Source: Gammaproteobacteria bacterium
GTDB taxonomy: Bacteria > Pseudomonadota > Gammaproteobacteria > Pseudomonadales > Pseudohongiellaceae
Direction: 5' to 3'
Assembly: GCA_030752195.1 (NCBI GenBank)
Contig: JASMER010000002.1
Span: 1-39,381 of the forward strand
DNA: 39,381 nt
Below are positions 24,214 through 33,047 of the stretch, piece by piece. Numbering within the stretch: the first letter of the stretch is position 1; each line of letters opens with the position of its first letter. Under the pieces are notes generated by a model, which saw only the letters and a program-made list of their open reading frames with translations, had not been told where the DNA came from and did not search any database. Both the position numbers and the translations under genes were made by a program.

Positions 24214-26331
24214 ATGTCTTCGCCTATAAAAGTATTAGCAGCCACCTTCTGTGTATTACTGGTTTCCTGCGGCTCTGAAGACGCACCCACCCAGGAGGCC
24301 AGTCCTCAAGTCGCCGCTGTTTCGCGACAAAGCGCCGGCTCTGACGGCGAGCCCGAGAATGCCGGACCCGAACTTGGCAGCTTTGGCGTAGACCTGAGCC
24401 ATCAGGATCCGGACATTCGCCCCGGGGATGACTTTTTCCGCTACGCCAATGGCAAATGGCTGGAAAGCTTTGAGCTGCCGACCAGCCGCAGCAACTACGG
24501 GTCTTTTACGGTACTTAGTGACCGGTCCGATCAGCGTGTTCGCACAATTATCGACGATCTTTCTTCCAGGGAGCCGGCCATGGGCACGATTGAGCAGAAG
24601 ATCAGCGACTACTATAAAAGCTACATGGATGTCGAAACCCTGAATGAGCTGGGGATCAGTCCCCTGCTGCCGGGTCTGACCACGCTCGATCAGATTGAGA
24701 CTCGCGAACAGCTCATCGCCGCCTTCGGTCGAGCTCAGATTGACAATACTGCCAGCCCTTTTGGCTTTTATATAAGCGCTGACCGCTCCGATGCAGACCG
24801 CCATCAGCTCAACCTGTCGGTCGGTGGTCTGGGATTGCCTGATCGTGACTATTACCTTGAAGACACCGAAGAATTCATCACAGTTCGTGAGGAGTATGTT
24901 GCACATATCACCCGGATTCTGGATTTCGCCGGCATTGAAGATAGCGACACCAAGGCTGCAGCGATACTGGCACTCGAAACGCGGATTGCGGAGCATACCT
25001 GGCCACGGTCCCAGCGACGCAATCGCGATCTCACCTACAATCCGATGTCCTATGAGGATTTCAAGGCCGAGTATGCCGGCCTTGACTGGGAAAGCTATTT
25101 CGCCGCGGCAGGCATAGAGAATCTTACTGATCTCAACGTGTCCTACCCAAGCGCCATGTCTCCCATAATTGAGCTTGTTGCCTCACGACCCGTGGGAGAG
25201 TGGAAGAGCTTCATGACCTACCGCTTTATCGTCGACAGCGCGAACGTACTCTCAGAGGAGATTGATCAAGAGGCATTCCATTTCTACTCGACTGTTCTCA
25301 ATGGCGTGCCTGAGCAGCGCGAACGCTGGGAGCGAGGCGTGATGAGGGTGGGCTCCCTGAGCAGCCTGGGCGAAGCAATCGGACAGGTTTACGTCCAGCG
25401 TCACTTTCCCGAATCAGCCAAGGCACAGATGGATGAGCTGGTGGAGAATCTGCGTGCGGCGCTGCGTCAGAGCATCGAACAGAACGACTGGATGAGTGCA
25501 GATACCAAAGAGGAAGCCTATAAAAAACTGGAAGCCTTCAGACCGAAAATCGCCTATCCAGATGAATGGAAGGATTTTTCGTCCATCGCTATCAGCAAGG
25601 ACAATCTGTTTCAGAACGCGCAGAACATCCGACTGTTCAACTATGAGGATGAAATTGGCCGGCTGGGTCAGCCGACTGACCGCGAGGAATGGGGCATGAC
25701 GCCACAAACAGTTAATGCCTATTACAACCCCTCTTTCAATGAGATTGTCTTTCCGGCCGGTATCCTGCAACCACCGTTCTTCGACCCTGCTGCTGACCTT
25801 GCAGTCAACTATGGCGGAATCGGAGCAGTAATTGGCCACGAGATGGGCCATGGGTTCGATGACCAGGGCTCTAAATCGGATTGGCGTGGAGTCCAGCGTA
25901 ACTGGTGGACCGCTGCTGACCGCGCCAACTTTGAATCACAAGCCGACGCCCTCGCTGAGCAATACGGCCAGTTCGAACCGGTGCCCGGCTACTTCATCGA
26001 CGGTCGATTTACCCTTGGCGAAAACATCGGCGACGTCGGAGGTCTGTCACTGGCATACCGAGCCTATAGAATGGCGCTCAATGGCGAGGAAGCGCCGGTG
26101 ATCGAAGGATTAACCGGCGACCAGCGTTTCTTTCTAGCGTGGGCCCAAGTCTGGCAGCGCAAGTACCGCGAGGATGCTCTCATCCAGCGGCTGACGACCG
26201 ATCCACATTCTCCGTCTGAGTTCAGAGTGAACGGCGTCGTGCGCAACTTCAATGAGTGGTATGAGGCTTTCAACGTACAAGCTGACGAAGCGCTGTACCT
26301 GCCGCCAGAGCAACGGATCAGGATCTGGTAG
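24214..26331 (+). CDS. M13 family zinc metallopeptidase lipoprotein (PepO/neprilysin-like)
   Basis: This 705-residue endopeptidase is predicted to cut short peptides at the cell surface or in the periplasm. The signal ends with lipobox LVSC (Cys19), followed by a low-complexity linker. The N-terminal M13 helical domain starts with DIRPGDDFFRYANGKWLE. The zinc site is HEMGH at residues 542-546, and ENIGDVGGLSLAYRAY (Glu603, third ligand; Asp607) completes it. NAYYNPSFNEIVFPAGILQPPFF and the C-terminal RFFLAWAQVW are also family marks. The ATG at 24214 is preceded by GGAG; the in-frame TTG at 24202 is unlikely. A strong intrinsic terminator follows the stop. Confidence 0.95.
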   Translation: MSSPIKVLAATFCVLLVSCGSEDAPTQEASPQVAAVSRQSAGSDGEPENAGPELGSFGVDLSHQDPDIRPGDDFFRYANGKWLESFELPTSRSNYGSFTVLSDRSDQRVRTIIDDLSSREPAMGTIEQKISDYYKSYMDVETLNELGISPLLPGLTTLDQIETREQLIAAFGRAQIDNTASPFGFYISADRSDADRHQLNLSVGGLGLPDRDYYLEDTEEFITVREEYVAHITRILDFAGIEDSDTKAAAILALETRIAEHTWPRSQRRNRDLTYNPMSYEDFKAEYAGLDWESYFAAAGIENLTDLNVSYPSAMSPIIELVASRPVGEWKSFMTYRFIVDSANVLSEEIDQEAFHFYSTVLNGVPEQRERWERGVMRVGSLSSLGEAIGQVYVQRHFPESAKAQMDELVENLRAALRQSIEQNDWMSADTKEEAYKKLEAFRPKIAYPDEWKDFSSIAISKDNLFQNAQNIRLFNYEDEIGRLGQPTDREEWGMTPQTVNAYYNPSFNEIVFPAGILQPPFFDPAADLAVNYGGIGAVIGHEMGHGFDDQGSKSDWRGVQRNWWTAADRANFESQADALAEQYGQFEPVPGYFIDGRFTLGENIGDVGGLSLAYRAYRMALNGEEAPVIEGLTGDQRFFLAWAQVWQRKYREDALIQRLTTDPHSPSEFRVNGVVRNFNEWYEAFNVQADEALYLPPEQRIRIW

Positions 26332-26344
26332 ATCAATAAGCAAG

Positions 26345-26374
26345 AAAAGGGTAGCTTGTAGCTACCTTTTTTTT
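26345..26374 (+). terminator. Intrinsic terminator of the M13 peptidase gene
   Basis: GGTAGC (26350-26355) pairs perfectly with GCTACC (26361-26366) over a five-base loop, followed by an unbroken run of eight T (26367-26374). An A-run before the stem can extend it. This is the clearest terminator in the window and isolates the peptidase from the next gene. Confidence 0.88.
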
Positions 26375-26414
26375 GCACTCAAAAACCATAGCTGTTCAGG
26401 GGCATGCCAACACT

Positions 26415-28016
26415 ATGAAAATGATACTTCATTCACTGGCTTTTCTGGCGATCTCGACAGCTATGCTGCCCCTGTTTGCCGTCGCTCAGGAATCTTTTGA
26501 CCTACTGATCAAAAATGGACGCATCGTTGATGGCACAGGCACACCTTGGTACGAAGCTGACGTTGGGATAGTTGGAGACCGGATCACTCGCGTTGGCAAT
26601 CTTTCTGGGGCGACTGCCCCCCAGGTCATCGATGCAACGGGCTTGATCGTCGCACCGGGGTTTATAGATCCGCACACACACGCATTAAGAGGAATTTTCG
26701 ATGTCCCTAATGCCGAAAGCGCCCTTTTACAAGGAGTTACGACCCTTACCGAGGGGAACGATGGCTCGTCTCCCTACCCGATCGATAGACACTATGCTGA
26801 CATTCAAGATTTGCGAATAAGCCCTAACTGGGCGGTTTTCGTCGGTCAAGGCACCATCAGACAGAGGGTCATTGGTTTCGGGCTCAGAAAGGCCTCGCCT
26901 CAAGAAATGGATCGCATGAAGCAAATGGTGAGGGACGCCATGGAGCAGGGCGCGCTTGGTATCTCCACTGGGTTGTTTTACGTTCCAGGAAGCTTTACTT
27001 CAACAGAGGAAGTTATAGAACTATCCAAAGTGGCGGCTGAATATAACGGCATATATATATCTCACATTCGCGAGGAAGCCGCACAGCTTATCGACTCGGT
27101 CCAAGAAACAATTCGGATCGGAGAGGAAGCCGGGATTCCCGTGCAAATTACCCACCATAAAGTAATAGGGGTGGAAAACTGGGGCGCATCAATTGAAAGT
27201 TTGCGATTAGTTGATGAAGCACGTGCTCGCGGTGTCGACGTTACGATTGATCAGTATCCCTATACTGCCTCACAAACCAGCATTAATGCGCTGATCCCGC
27301 AATGGGCACAGGCCGGCGGCCGGGAAGAAATGCTGAACCGAATTAACAGCCCTGAAACCTATTCAACTATTAAAAGTGAAGTGATAGCGAAGATCTTGTA
27401 TGACCGCGGAGGCGGTGATCCAAAGAACGTTTTTATTTCTCGAAACAGCTGGGATCCCAACATGGCTGGCAAGAATTTGGCGGAATTAACCATGGAAGCT
27501 GGCATGGAGCCAACGCCGGAAAATGCAGCGGAGATAGTCTTCGACATCATACGCGGAGGTGGAGCAACCGCTGTTTACCACGCCATCGGACCAGAGGATG
27601 TTGATCGTATTATGCGCCATCCAGCTACCGCCATTGGGTCCGATGGGCCCGTCGGTGTGTTCGGTGAAGGCGCTCCCCACCCAAGACAGTATGGGACCTT
27701 TGCCCGGATTCTGGGGCACTATGTCAGAGAGCGCGGCGTCATCACACTGGAAGAGGCCGTTAAAAAAATGAGTAGCCAGTCTGCCCGAAGACTAGGTATT
27801 CACGATCGTGGACTCATTACCGAAGGCTACTTTGCCGATGTGGCAGTCTTTGATGCAGAGGAAATCATCGACCGCGCCAGCTTCGAACAACCCCATCAGT
27901 ATGCGACAGGGATGAAGTTTGTTCTGGTAAATGGAGAGGTGGTAGTGGAGAACGGAGCCCACACCGGTCGCAGGCCCGGACGGATTTTGCACGGGCCGGG
28001 TTTCACCGTCAGGTAA
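26415..28016 (+). CDS. Exported N-acyl-D-amino-acid deacylase-like amidohydrolase
   Basis: This 533-residue protein has a signal peptide (SLAFLAISTAMLPLFAVAQ) and a complete D-aminoacylase-type fold. Metal-site motifs are GFIDPHTHALRGIF with His87 and His89, YISHIREE, VQITHHKVIG and AIGSDGPVGVFGEG. The family C-terminus HPRQYGTFARILGHYVR, then EGYFADVAVF, PHQYATG and GAHTGRRPGRILHGPG, is intact. Where classical D-aminoacylases have the bridging metal-ligand Cys in GNCG, this protein reads GNDG (Asp116), so its metal chemistry and substrate may differ. Starts upstream are TTG only; the ATG at 26415 has a weak AGGGG 13 bases before it. It is presumed to release D-amino acids from N-acyl derivatives in the periplasm. 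It converges on the gamma-glutamyltransferase gene. Confidence 0.9.
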   Translation: MKMILHSLAFLAISTAMLPLFAVAQESFDLLIKNGRIVDGTGTPWYEADVGIVGDRITRVGNLSGATAPQVIDATGLIVAPGFIDPHTHALRGIFDVPNAESALLQGVTTLTEGNDGSSPYPIDRHYADIQDLRISPNWAVFVGQGTIRQRVIGFGLRKASPQEMDRMKQMVRDAMEQGALGISTGLFYVPGSFTSTEEVIELSKVAAEYNGIYISHIREEAAQLIDSVQETIRIGEEAGIPVQITHHKVIGVENWGASIESLRLVDEARARGVDVTIDQYPYTASQTSINALIPQWAQAGGREEMLNRINSPETYSTIKSEVIAKILYDRGGGDPKNVFISRNSWDPNMAGKNLAELTMEAGMEPTPENAAEIVFDIIRGGGATAVYHAIGPEDVDRIMRHPATAIGSDGPVGVFGEGAPHPRQYGTFARILGHYVRERGVITLEEAVKKMSSQSARRLGIHDRGLITEGYFADVAVFDAEEIIDRASFEQPHQYATGMKFVLVNGEVVVENGAHTGRRPGRILHGPGFTVR

Positions 28017-28042
28017 AAACGCGCAGTCGACCTGTCGGCAGG

Positions 28043-29809
28043 TCAATACGCGATGGCGTAGGCTTCCCGTCTGGGGTCTGCTGCAGCTGTGAGCACTCCG
28101 GTCGCAGGGTCACGATGAATCATCTGCGCGCCGCCGAATGTCGCCGTCCACCCTTCAATGACATTCAGCTCATGGCCTCGAGATCGAAGTTCACGCAGCA
28201 CCGCCTCTGTGATCCGGTTTTCAATCGCGAGCCGATTACCGGTTTGGGAACGGAACCGTGGGGCCTCGAGAGCCTGCTGAGGAGTCATGTCAAACATCAG
28301 CAAATTCTGCGTAATCTGGATGATCGTTTGCGTCTGGCTGTCGCCGCCGGGTGTTCCGAGCGTAAAGGCAAACTGACCGTTTGGATATAAAGCCATCATG
28401 GGTGACAGGGTATGATAGGGTCGCTTTCCCGGAGCCACCTGATTGGGGTGACCAGTCTCTAAAGTAAACAGAGCGCCGCGATTGTGAAGCAGAATCCCGG
28501 TAGCTTCGTCCAGTAGCCCTGAGCCAAAGCCAGCAAAATTGGACTGTATCCAACTCACTGCGTTGCCCCACTGGTCTACAGCAGTGATGTACACAGTATC
28601 ACCGGCATCAGAGCGACTGCCGTTTGGCGCGGCCGCGGCCACCTCTCCAAAGCCCGGCGCCACTTCAACCGCGGCAACCGCCATATCGACTGCCAGGGCT
28701 CGTTGCCGCAGATAGTCGGAATCAAGTAACTGGGGCACCGGCACCGGCGCCATCTCCGGATCTGCTACCCAGCGATCACGATCAGCGAATGCCAGTTTTT
28801 TCAGTTCAATGAGCGTATGTAGATAATCTGCTGTGTTTTGTCCCTGCTGCTTCAAGTCATGAGATTTCGCCATTGCAAAAAGCGCGAGCTGCGTGACGCC
28901 CTGAGTGTTCGGTGGCATCACAATGAATTCGTGGTCAAGATAATCACCGCGCAGCGGCGTCACCCAGTTAGACGTGTGGTTGGCAAAGTCTTCCGGCCGG
29001 AGATAACCACCCTGCTCTGTAATGAACGCCGACAACCGCTTGGCGATGTCGCCCTGATAGAAGCCCTCCTTGCCCTCAGTGGCCACAATCTGAAGCGAAT
29101 CTGCCAAAGCCGGATTGCGCAGCAAGCTGCCCACCGGAGGCGCCGCAGCATTCGGGAGGTAAAGGTCAAGGCCAGCCTGATTGAGGTTGGCTCCCTGTTC
29201 CTCAAAATCTTGTGCCAATCGTGTCGAGACTGCAAATCCATTACGGGCATAGTCAATCCCTGTTTCCAGCAGATCTGCAAAATCCATGCTGCCATATCGC
29301 TCATGGGCATCGACCCAGCCAGCCACGGCACCGGGCACACTGACCGACAGCGGCCCTGCTCCCGGGATTTGATCAAGCCCGGCGGCGGCAAAAAACTCCG
29401 GTGTTGCGAGGGCTCCCGCCCTGCCACTTGCATTGAGCGCCGCAACCTCTCCGGTCTCTCCGTCGTAGAAGATCCCGAATGCATCGCCTCCGATACCATT
29501 CATGTGCGGACGTACGACGGCCAACACGCCTGCCATCGCAATCACGGCGTCCGTCGCATTACCGCCGCTCTGCAGGACCCTTAGCCCGGCCTGTGCCGCC
29601 AGAGGATGTCCAGCAGACACCGCACCAATTCGCCCTCTGACATCCGGTCGATTCTGCGAGGCATATTTGGTGGAAGCAGGCGTTTCAGGCGCTGCAACTA
29701 CTTGGGGCAATTCTGCGTCATTTGATTCCAGTTGCGCTTCTTCGCACGATGCCAGAACCAGCGCCAGAGCGCTTAAGGTAATAAGAAGACGAGTGGGCGT
29801 TTTCAACAC
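28043..29809 (-). CDS. ggt: Gamma-glutamyltransferase lipoprotein
   Basis: This 588-residue N-terminal-nucleophile enzyme hydrolyses or transfers gamma-glutamyl groups of glutathione and related peptides in the periplasm. It has a lipoprotein signal (LLITLSALALVLASC, Cys22). VSAGHPLAAQAGLRVLQSGG and MNGIGGDAFGIFYDG mark the large subunit. Autocleavage should occur before Thr405 in GDTVYITAVDQWGNAVSW, leaving this Thr as the nucleophile. SPMMALYPNGQFAFTLGTPG with GGDSQTQTI follows in the small subunit. I chose a GTG at 29809 with GGGGAG upstream, since the longer frame to 29920 adds 37 unlikely residues before the signal peptide. It diverges from the M20 peptidase gene across a region with two palindromes. 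Confidence 0.93.
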   Translation of the reverse strand: MLKTPTRLLITLSALALVLASCEEAQLESNDAELPQVVAAPETPASTKYASQNRPDVRGRIGAVSAGHPLAAQAGLRVLQSGGNATDAVIAMAGVLAVVRPHMNGIGGDAFGIFYDGETGEVAALNASGRAGALATPEFFAAAGLDQIPGAGPLSVSVPGAVAGWVDAHERYGSMDFADLLETGIDYARNGFAVSTRLAQDFEEQGANLNQAGLDLYLPNAAAPPVGSLLRNPALADSLQIVATEGKEGFYQGDIAKRLSAFITEQGGYLRPEDFANHTSNWVTPLRGDYLDHEFIVMPPNTQGVTQLALFAMAKSHDLKQQGQNTADYLHTLIELKKLAFADRDRWVADPEMAPVPVPQLLDSDYLRQRALAVDMAVAAVEVAPGFGEVAAAAPNGSRSDAGDTVYITAVDQWGNAVSWIQSNFAGFGSGLLDEATGILLHNRGALFTLETGHPNQVAPGKRPYHTLSPMMALYPNGQFAFTLGTPGGDSQTQTIIQITQNLLMFDMTPQQALEAPRFRSQTGNRLAIENRITEAVLRELRSRGHELNVIEGWTATFGGAQMIHRDPATGVLTAAADPRREAYAIAY

Positions 29810-29888
29810 GTTAGGCTCCCCGAAAAGCGATGTGGGCTCACGGGCAGTATAAACCGATGTATCTGAAAGCATAAACAGCTGGCCACTG

Positions 29889-29923
29889 CCAGTCACTGGG
29901 ACTATCCAGTGTGCTGACACTGG
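29889..29923. promoter_or_regulatory. Twin CCAGT/ACTGG palindromes, probable operator
   Basis: Two adjacent perfect inverted repeats share the half-site CCAGT: CCAGT-C-ACTGG (29889-29899) and CCAGTGT-GCTG-ACACTGG (29906-29923). Their centres are 20.5 bases apart, about two helical turns. They lie in the 165-bp divergent region between the gamma-glutamyltransferase and M20 peptidase genes, suggesting one regulator for both. The regulator is unknown. Confidence 0.6.
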
Positions 29924-29974
29924 TGTTTTAATGCGTCGAACCCCAGACTGACGGCTAGAAGAGAGGAGAGTCCC

Positions 29975-31528
29975 ATGATGCCTGCAAAACCAACCATCCG
30001 TTGGGCCGTTGTGTGCCTGCTCTCGCTACAGGCATTTGCCTGCCTGGGCCAGACTCCGTCAGCGTTAGAAGTCGCAGACGCGGTCAACACATTTCGGGCC
30101 GCTCGCGAGAGAAAGATCATTGAGGATTTTATTGCGTTTCTAGCTCTGCCGAACGTGGCTAGCAGCCTGCCGGACATGCAGGCGAATGCCCGGCATATCA
30201 CCGCGCTGCTTGAACCGAGAGGGTTTACTGTGCGAACACTTCGCTCAGGCGGAGCACCTTATGTATTTGCAGAATTAAGTACACCTGGAGCCAGGGAAAC
30301 CGTTCTTATCTATGCGCATTTCGATGGGCAGCCTGTACAGACCGAAAACTGGACCTACGCACCTTTCACGCCAACCCTGCTCGACGGTCTGATTCAGGAG
30401 GGGGGCGAGCCGATCGAGTTAAATTCGGTCGCAGATCAGTTCAATCCGGAATGGCGCATCTATGCCCGATCTGCCGGTGACGACAAGATGCCCGTGATCG
30501 CACTGATCCATATGCTTGATGCGCTCCGGGCGAATGGCCTTGAACTGACAGTAAACCTCAAGCTGCTGCTGGATGGAGAGGAGGAGCGCGGCTCACCGAC
30601 TCTGGGTCAGGTGATTGATGACAATCCTGGTCTGTTTGATGCAGACCTACTGCTTTTCTGCGATGGGCCGATGCACCAGTCGCGCCAGACGCAGCTGGTA
30701 TTTGGCGTGCGTGGCGGCCGCACACTGGATATCACGACCTACGGCGCCAATCGGCCACTTCACTCTGGCCACTATGGAAACTGGGGCCCGAACCCAATCA
30801 TGTCCATGGCGTATCTGTTAACCAGCATGCGCGATGAAACAGGCCGGATTTTAATTGAGGGATACTATGACAATGTAGCAGCATTGACCGAGTCGGAGCG
30901 CGCGGCCATCGATGCCATGCCGAACATAGAGACTCAGCTCAAGGACGAACTGGCCGTGCATACGCCGGAAGGCAGTGGCACACGGATTGAGGAACTCGTG
31001 ACCTTACCCGCGTTCAATGCCAGAGGAATCACGGGAGGCGGTGTCGGCGATCAGGGCCGCAACATTATCCTGAGCAGCTCTACGGTTTCACTGAATCTCC
31101 GTCTCGTGCCGAATCAGCGACCCGAGCGCATTCGCCAGATCATCGAGAACCACATTACTAAGGAAGGATATTCTATTATTTACGAGGACCCCACTGACGA
31201 TATTCTTCGAGCCAACCCCAAGGTCGTCAAACTGGACTGGCGGGGAGGCGGGTCACCCGGACTGAGAACTTCAATGGATGGTCCCATGGCTCAGCGTCTG
31301 ATTAATGTAATGCGGGAACTGACGCCGGAGCTCATTCTGACTCCGACCATGGGAGGTGGGCTGCCCCTGAACGCGTTCGCCAGCCGCATTGAAACACCGA
31401 TCATCGTGTTGCCGCTTGCCAACCATGACAACAATCAGCATGGAGAGAATGAAAATCTTCGGCTACAGAATCTCTGGGATGCGATAATGGTTTACGGAGT
31501 CGTTCTCACCCAACTGGGCAGAGACTGA
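29975..31528 (+). CDS. Exported M20 family metallopeptidase
   Basis: This 517-residue dinuclear zinc peptidase of the M20 (carnosinase/CNDP-like) group has a Sec signal in the first 25 residues. Catalytic landmarks are IYAHFDGQP (metal ligand His115 and catalytic Asp117), RSAGDDKMPV (bridging Asp), LLLDGEEERGSP (general base Glu and metal Glu) and LFCDGPMHQSR; the final histidine is in NHDNNQHGENENL. The lid or dimerisation domain lies between, with GVRGGRTLDIT and GANRPLHSGHYGN. The start has AGGAGA and good spacing. The length is normal for the larger M20 members. It probably acts on di- or small peptides in the periplasm. Confidence 0.93.
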   Translation: MMPAKPTIRWAVVCLLSLQAFACLGQTPSALEVADAVNTFRAARERKIIEDFIAFLALPNVASSLPDMQANARHITALLEPRGFTVRTLRSGGAPYVFAELSTPGARETVLIYAHFDGQPVQTENWTYAPFTPTLLDGLIQEGGEPIELNSVADQFNPEWRIYARSAGDDKMPVIALIHMLDALRANGLELTVNLKLLLDGEEERGSPTLGQVIDDNPGLFDADLLLFCDGPMHQSRQTQLVFGVRGGRTLDITTYGANRPLHSGHYGNWGPNPIMSMAYLLTSMRDETGRILIEGYYDNVAALTESERAAIDAMPNIETQLKDELAVHTPEGSGTRIEELVTLPAFNARGITGGGVGDQGRNIILSSSTVSLNLRLVPNQRPERIRQIIENHITKEGYSIIYEDPTDDILRANPKVVKLDWRGGGSPGLRTSMDGPMAQRLINVMRELTPELILTPTMGGGLPLNAFASRIETPIIVLPLANHDNNQHGENENLRLQNLWDAIMVYGVVLTQLGRD

Positions 31529-31587
31529 GATGACAAAGCGCGCTGGGTATGGCAACCACTGCACGGGCTGGGTGAGTCCGGCAAGCC

Positions 31588-31773
31588 GTGAGGGTGCCGA
31601 AAACGGCGCGACCTCTGGATGCTGAACAGATGCGATATGGACAAGGGGTAGCCGTTTTTGGCATCGGTTATACCCATCACCATCGCACTGCACAGGCACT
31701 GTCAGTTACCGGGCCTCGCGGCTTTGGGTTTGACCTTGACTTAATTCCCTTAGAAGAGGTCGACTTACCATAG
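31588..31773 (+). pseudogene. C-terminal remnant of a DUF917-like protein
   Basis: A 61-codon open frame from a GTG to TAG ends with a segment that resembles the C-terminus of DUF917 proteins (hydantoin/thiohydantoin utilisation relatives): RPLDAEQMRYGQGVAVFG matches their PxTTExLRYGQxVxVxG, and GPRGFGFDLDLIPLEEVDL matches GPRAFGYDxDYVPxEEL. Full DUF917 proteins are about 350 aa, so only the tail survives, and no start with a ribosome-binding site is visible. The preceding 31529-31587 shows no coding frame. I identified it by eye from the family pattern, so the assignment is moderate. Confidence 0.45.
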
Positions 31774-31775
31774 TT

Positions 31776-32915
31776 TTATCTCGAGCTGAAATAAAGTCGC
31801 TCGATCTCCTCTGACAAGCTGGACGGAGAGAGGCCGATATCATTACACAGCAGGATAGTGGAAAATTGTTCCGTCGGATAACGCGCATAAAACGTGGTCA
31901 CCCCGAGCCATCCGCCGGAGTGATAGATCCGCTCTTTACCGTTCGCTCTGCCGATGTTCTGGCCGTTGGCATACAGCGTATTCGATGCGGACGGAATCGA
32001 GCTGTTGGGCGTCAGAAACTGGGCCATCAGCACTTCTGGATTGAGGCCCAAAGTCGGCTGATAAAAGTGAGCATCCCAAATCGCCAGGTCGTCTACATTA
32101 GTATGTAAACCACCATCCCCGACCCAGAAAAGGTTCGTCATATCAGTCACATATCCGCCGGCCTCGGGGCGATAGCCACTTGCCCTGTTCTTTACAATTT
32201 CAACCGGATCGTCGCTGAAAAAAGTGTTGCTCATGCCGAGGGGCTCGAAGATCTGTCTAGCTGCGTATTCCCGCAAAGATTCGCCGGACACTTCCTCTAC
32301 GAGCATAGATAGCAGGAAATATCCCAGATTGCTGTAGCGATAGGATTCGTTCGGCGCCTGTCGCAGGGGAATCTGCTTTACCACGTCGAAGAACTCTTGG
32401 ATGTTCAGATAGTCCTCATTGCCGAGTCGAAAAGGCCCCCCCGCAACGGAGGTAAGATTCAGCCCTCCCTCGATCGGGCCGTCTTCACCTCCAGAGACAT
32501 AGTCATAGTCTGCCATACCGGCAACATGTCCGAGCACCGCATTGATACTGACGGGGTAGCCGTAACTACGCAGTTCGGGTAAGTACATCCTGATGTCCTC
32601 TTCAAGATCGACCTTGCCTTCTTCGGCCAGAAGCAAAACTGCAAACGCAGTAAACTGCTTGGATACCGAACCAATCCGGTGCACCTGCGTGCCATCCAGC
32701 GGCACATCCAGTTCAAGGTTAGCCAAGCCATACCCGGACCGGTGGATCAATTCACTTCTCGCAATGACACCAACATTGCAGCCGGGATCAGTATCAGCGT
32801 CAATCTGGGCAAAAATAGCATCCACGCTGTCGTTGAAATCGTCGGCCCCGGCCAGTGAAGGTAGCAGAAGAGCGATGAGGGTTAAGCCCGAAAACCGGGC
32901 GCGCCAGCTTGTCAT
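31776..32915 (-). CDS. Exported serine hydrolase (class-C beta-lactamase / PBP4*-like)
   Basis: This 379-residue protein has a signal peptide (FSGLTLIALLLPSLAGADD) and a beta-lactamase/transpeptidase-like fold. The active-site SVSK is at residues 83-86 in HRIGSVSKQFTAF, the second motif is Tyr194-Ser-Asn196 in YRYSNLGYFLLSMLVEEVSG, and HSGGWLG replaces KTG as the third motif, as in many esterases and D-amino peptidases of this family. The domain ends near STILLCNDIGLSP. Whether it is an esterase, a D-aminopeptidase or a beta-lactamase-like enzyme cannot be decided. No strong ribosome-binding site is seen. It converges on the DUF917 remnant, with two bases between their stops. Confidence 0.9.
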   Translation of the reverse strand: MTSWRARFSGLTLIALLLPSLAGADDFNDSVDAIFAQIDADTDPGCNVGVIARSELIHRSGYGLANLELDVPLDGTQVHRIGSVSKQFTAFAVLLLAEEGKVDLEEDIRMYLPELRSYGYPVSINAVLGHVAGMADYDYVSGGEDGPIEGGLNLTSVAGGPFRLGNEDYLNIQEFFDVVKQIPLRQAPNESYRYSNLGYFLLSMLVEEVSGESLREYAARQIFEPLGMSNTFFSDDPVEIVKNRASGYRPEAGGYVTDMTNLFWVGDGGLHTNVDDLAIWDAHFYQPTLGLNPEVLMAQFLTPNSSIPSASNTLYANGQNIGRANGKERIYHSGGWLGVTTFYARYPTEQFSTILLCNDIGLSPSSLSEEIERLYFSSR

Positions 32916-33047
32916 AGAGGTATTACCCGAACCTTGTCGTTAAATGTTGATGCGGAAAAAGCAATCGCACTACGCTTTAGTCGCGTATTTCGTGGGTACC
33001 CCAGCTTACCATCTGCCGCCCGTTTATGCCGCCGGACTAGACCCACC

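Noticed and set aside
24256-24996. Leftward 246-codon frame inside the M13 peptidase
   Set aside because: It is antisense to the N-terminal part of an intact peptidase gene and has no recognisable domain.
28838-29584. Long forward frame (248 codons) inside ggt
   Set aside because: It is antisense to a well-supported gamma-glutamyltransferase and is rich in Arg/Cys/His as expected for a shadow frame.
32934-33047. N-terminal extension of the ABC ATPase
   Set aside because: The extension begins at TTG and adds 38 residues that are foreign to the family; MPIIEVCDLQKKY at 33048 is a normal ABC start.
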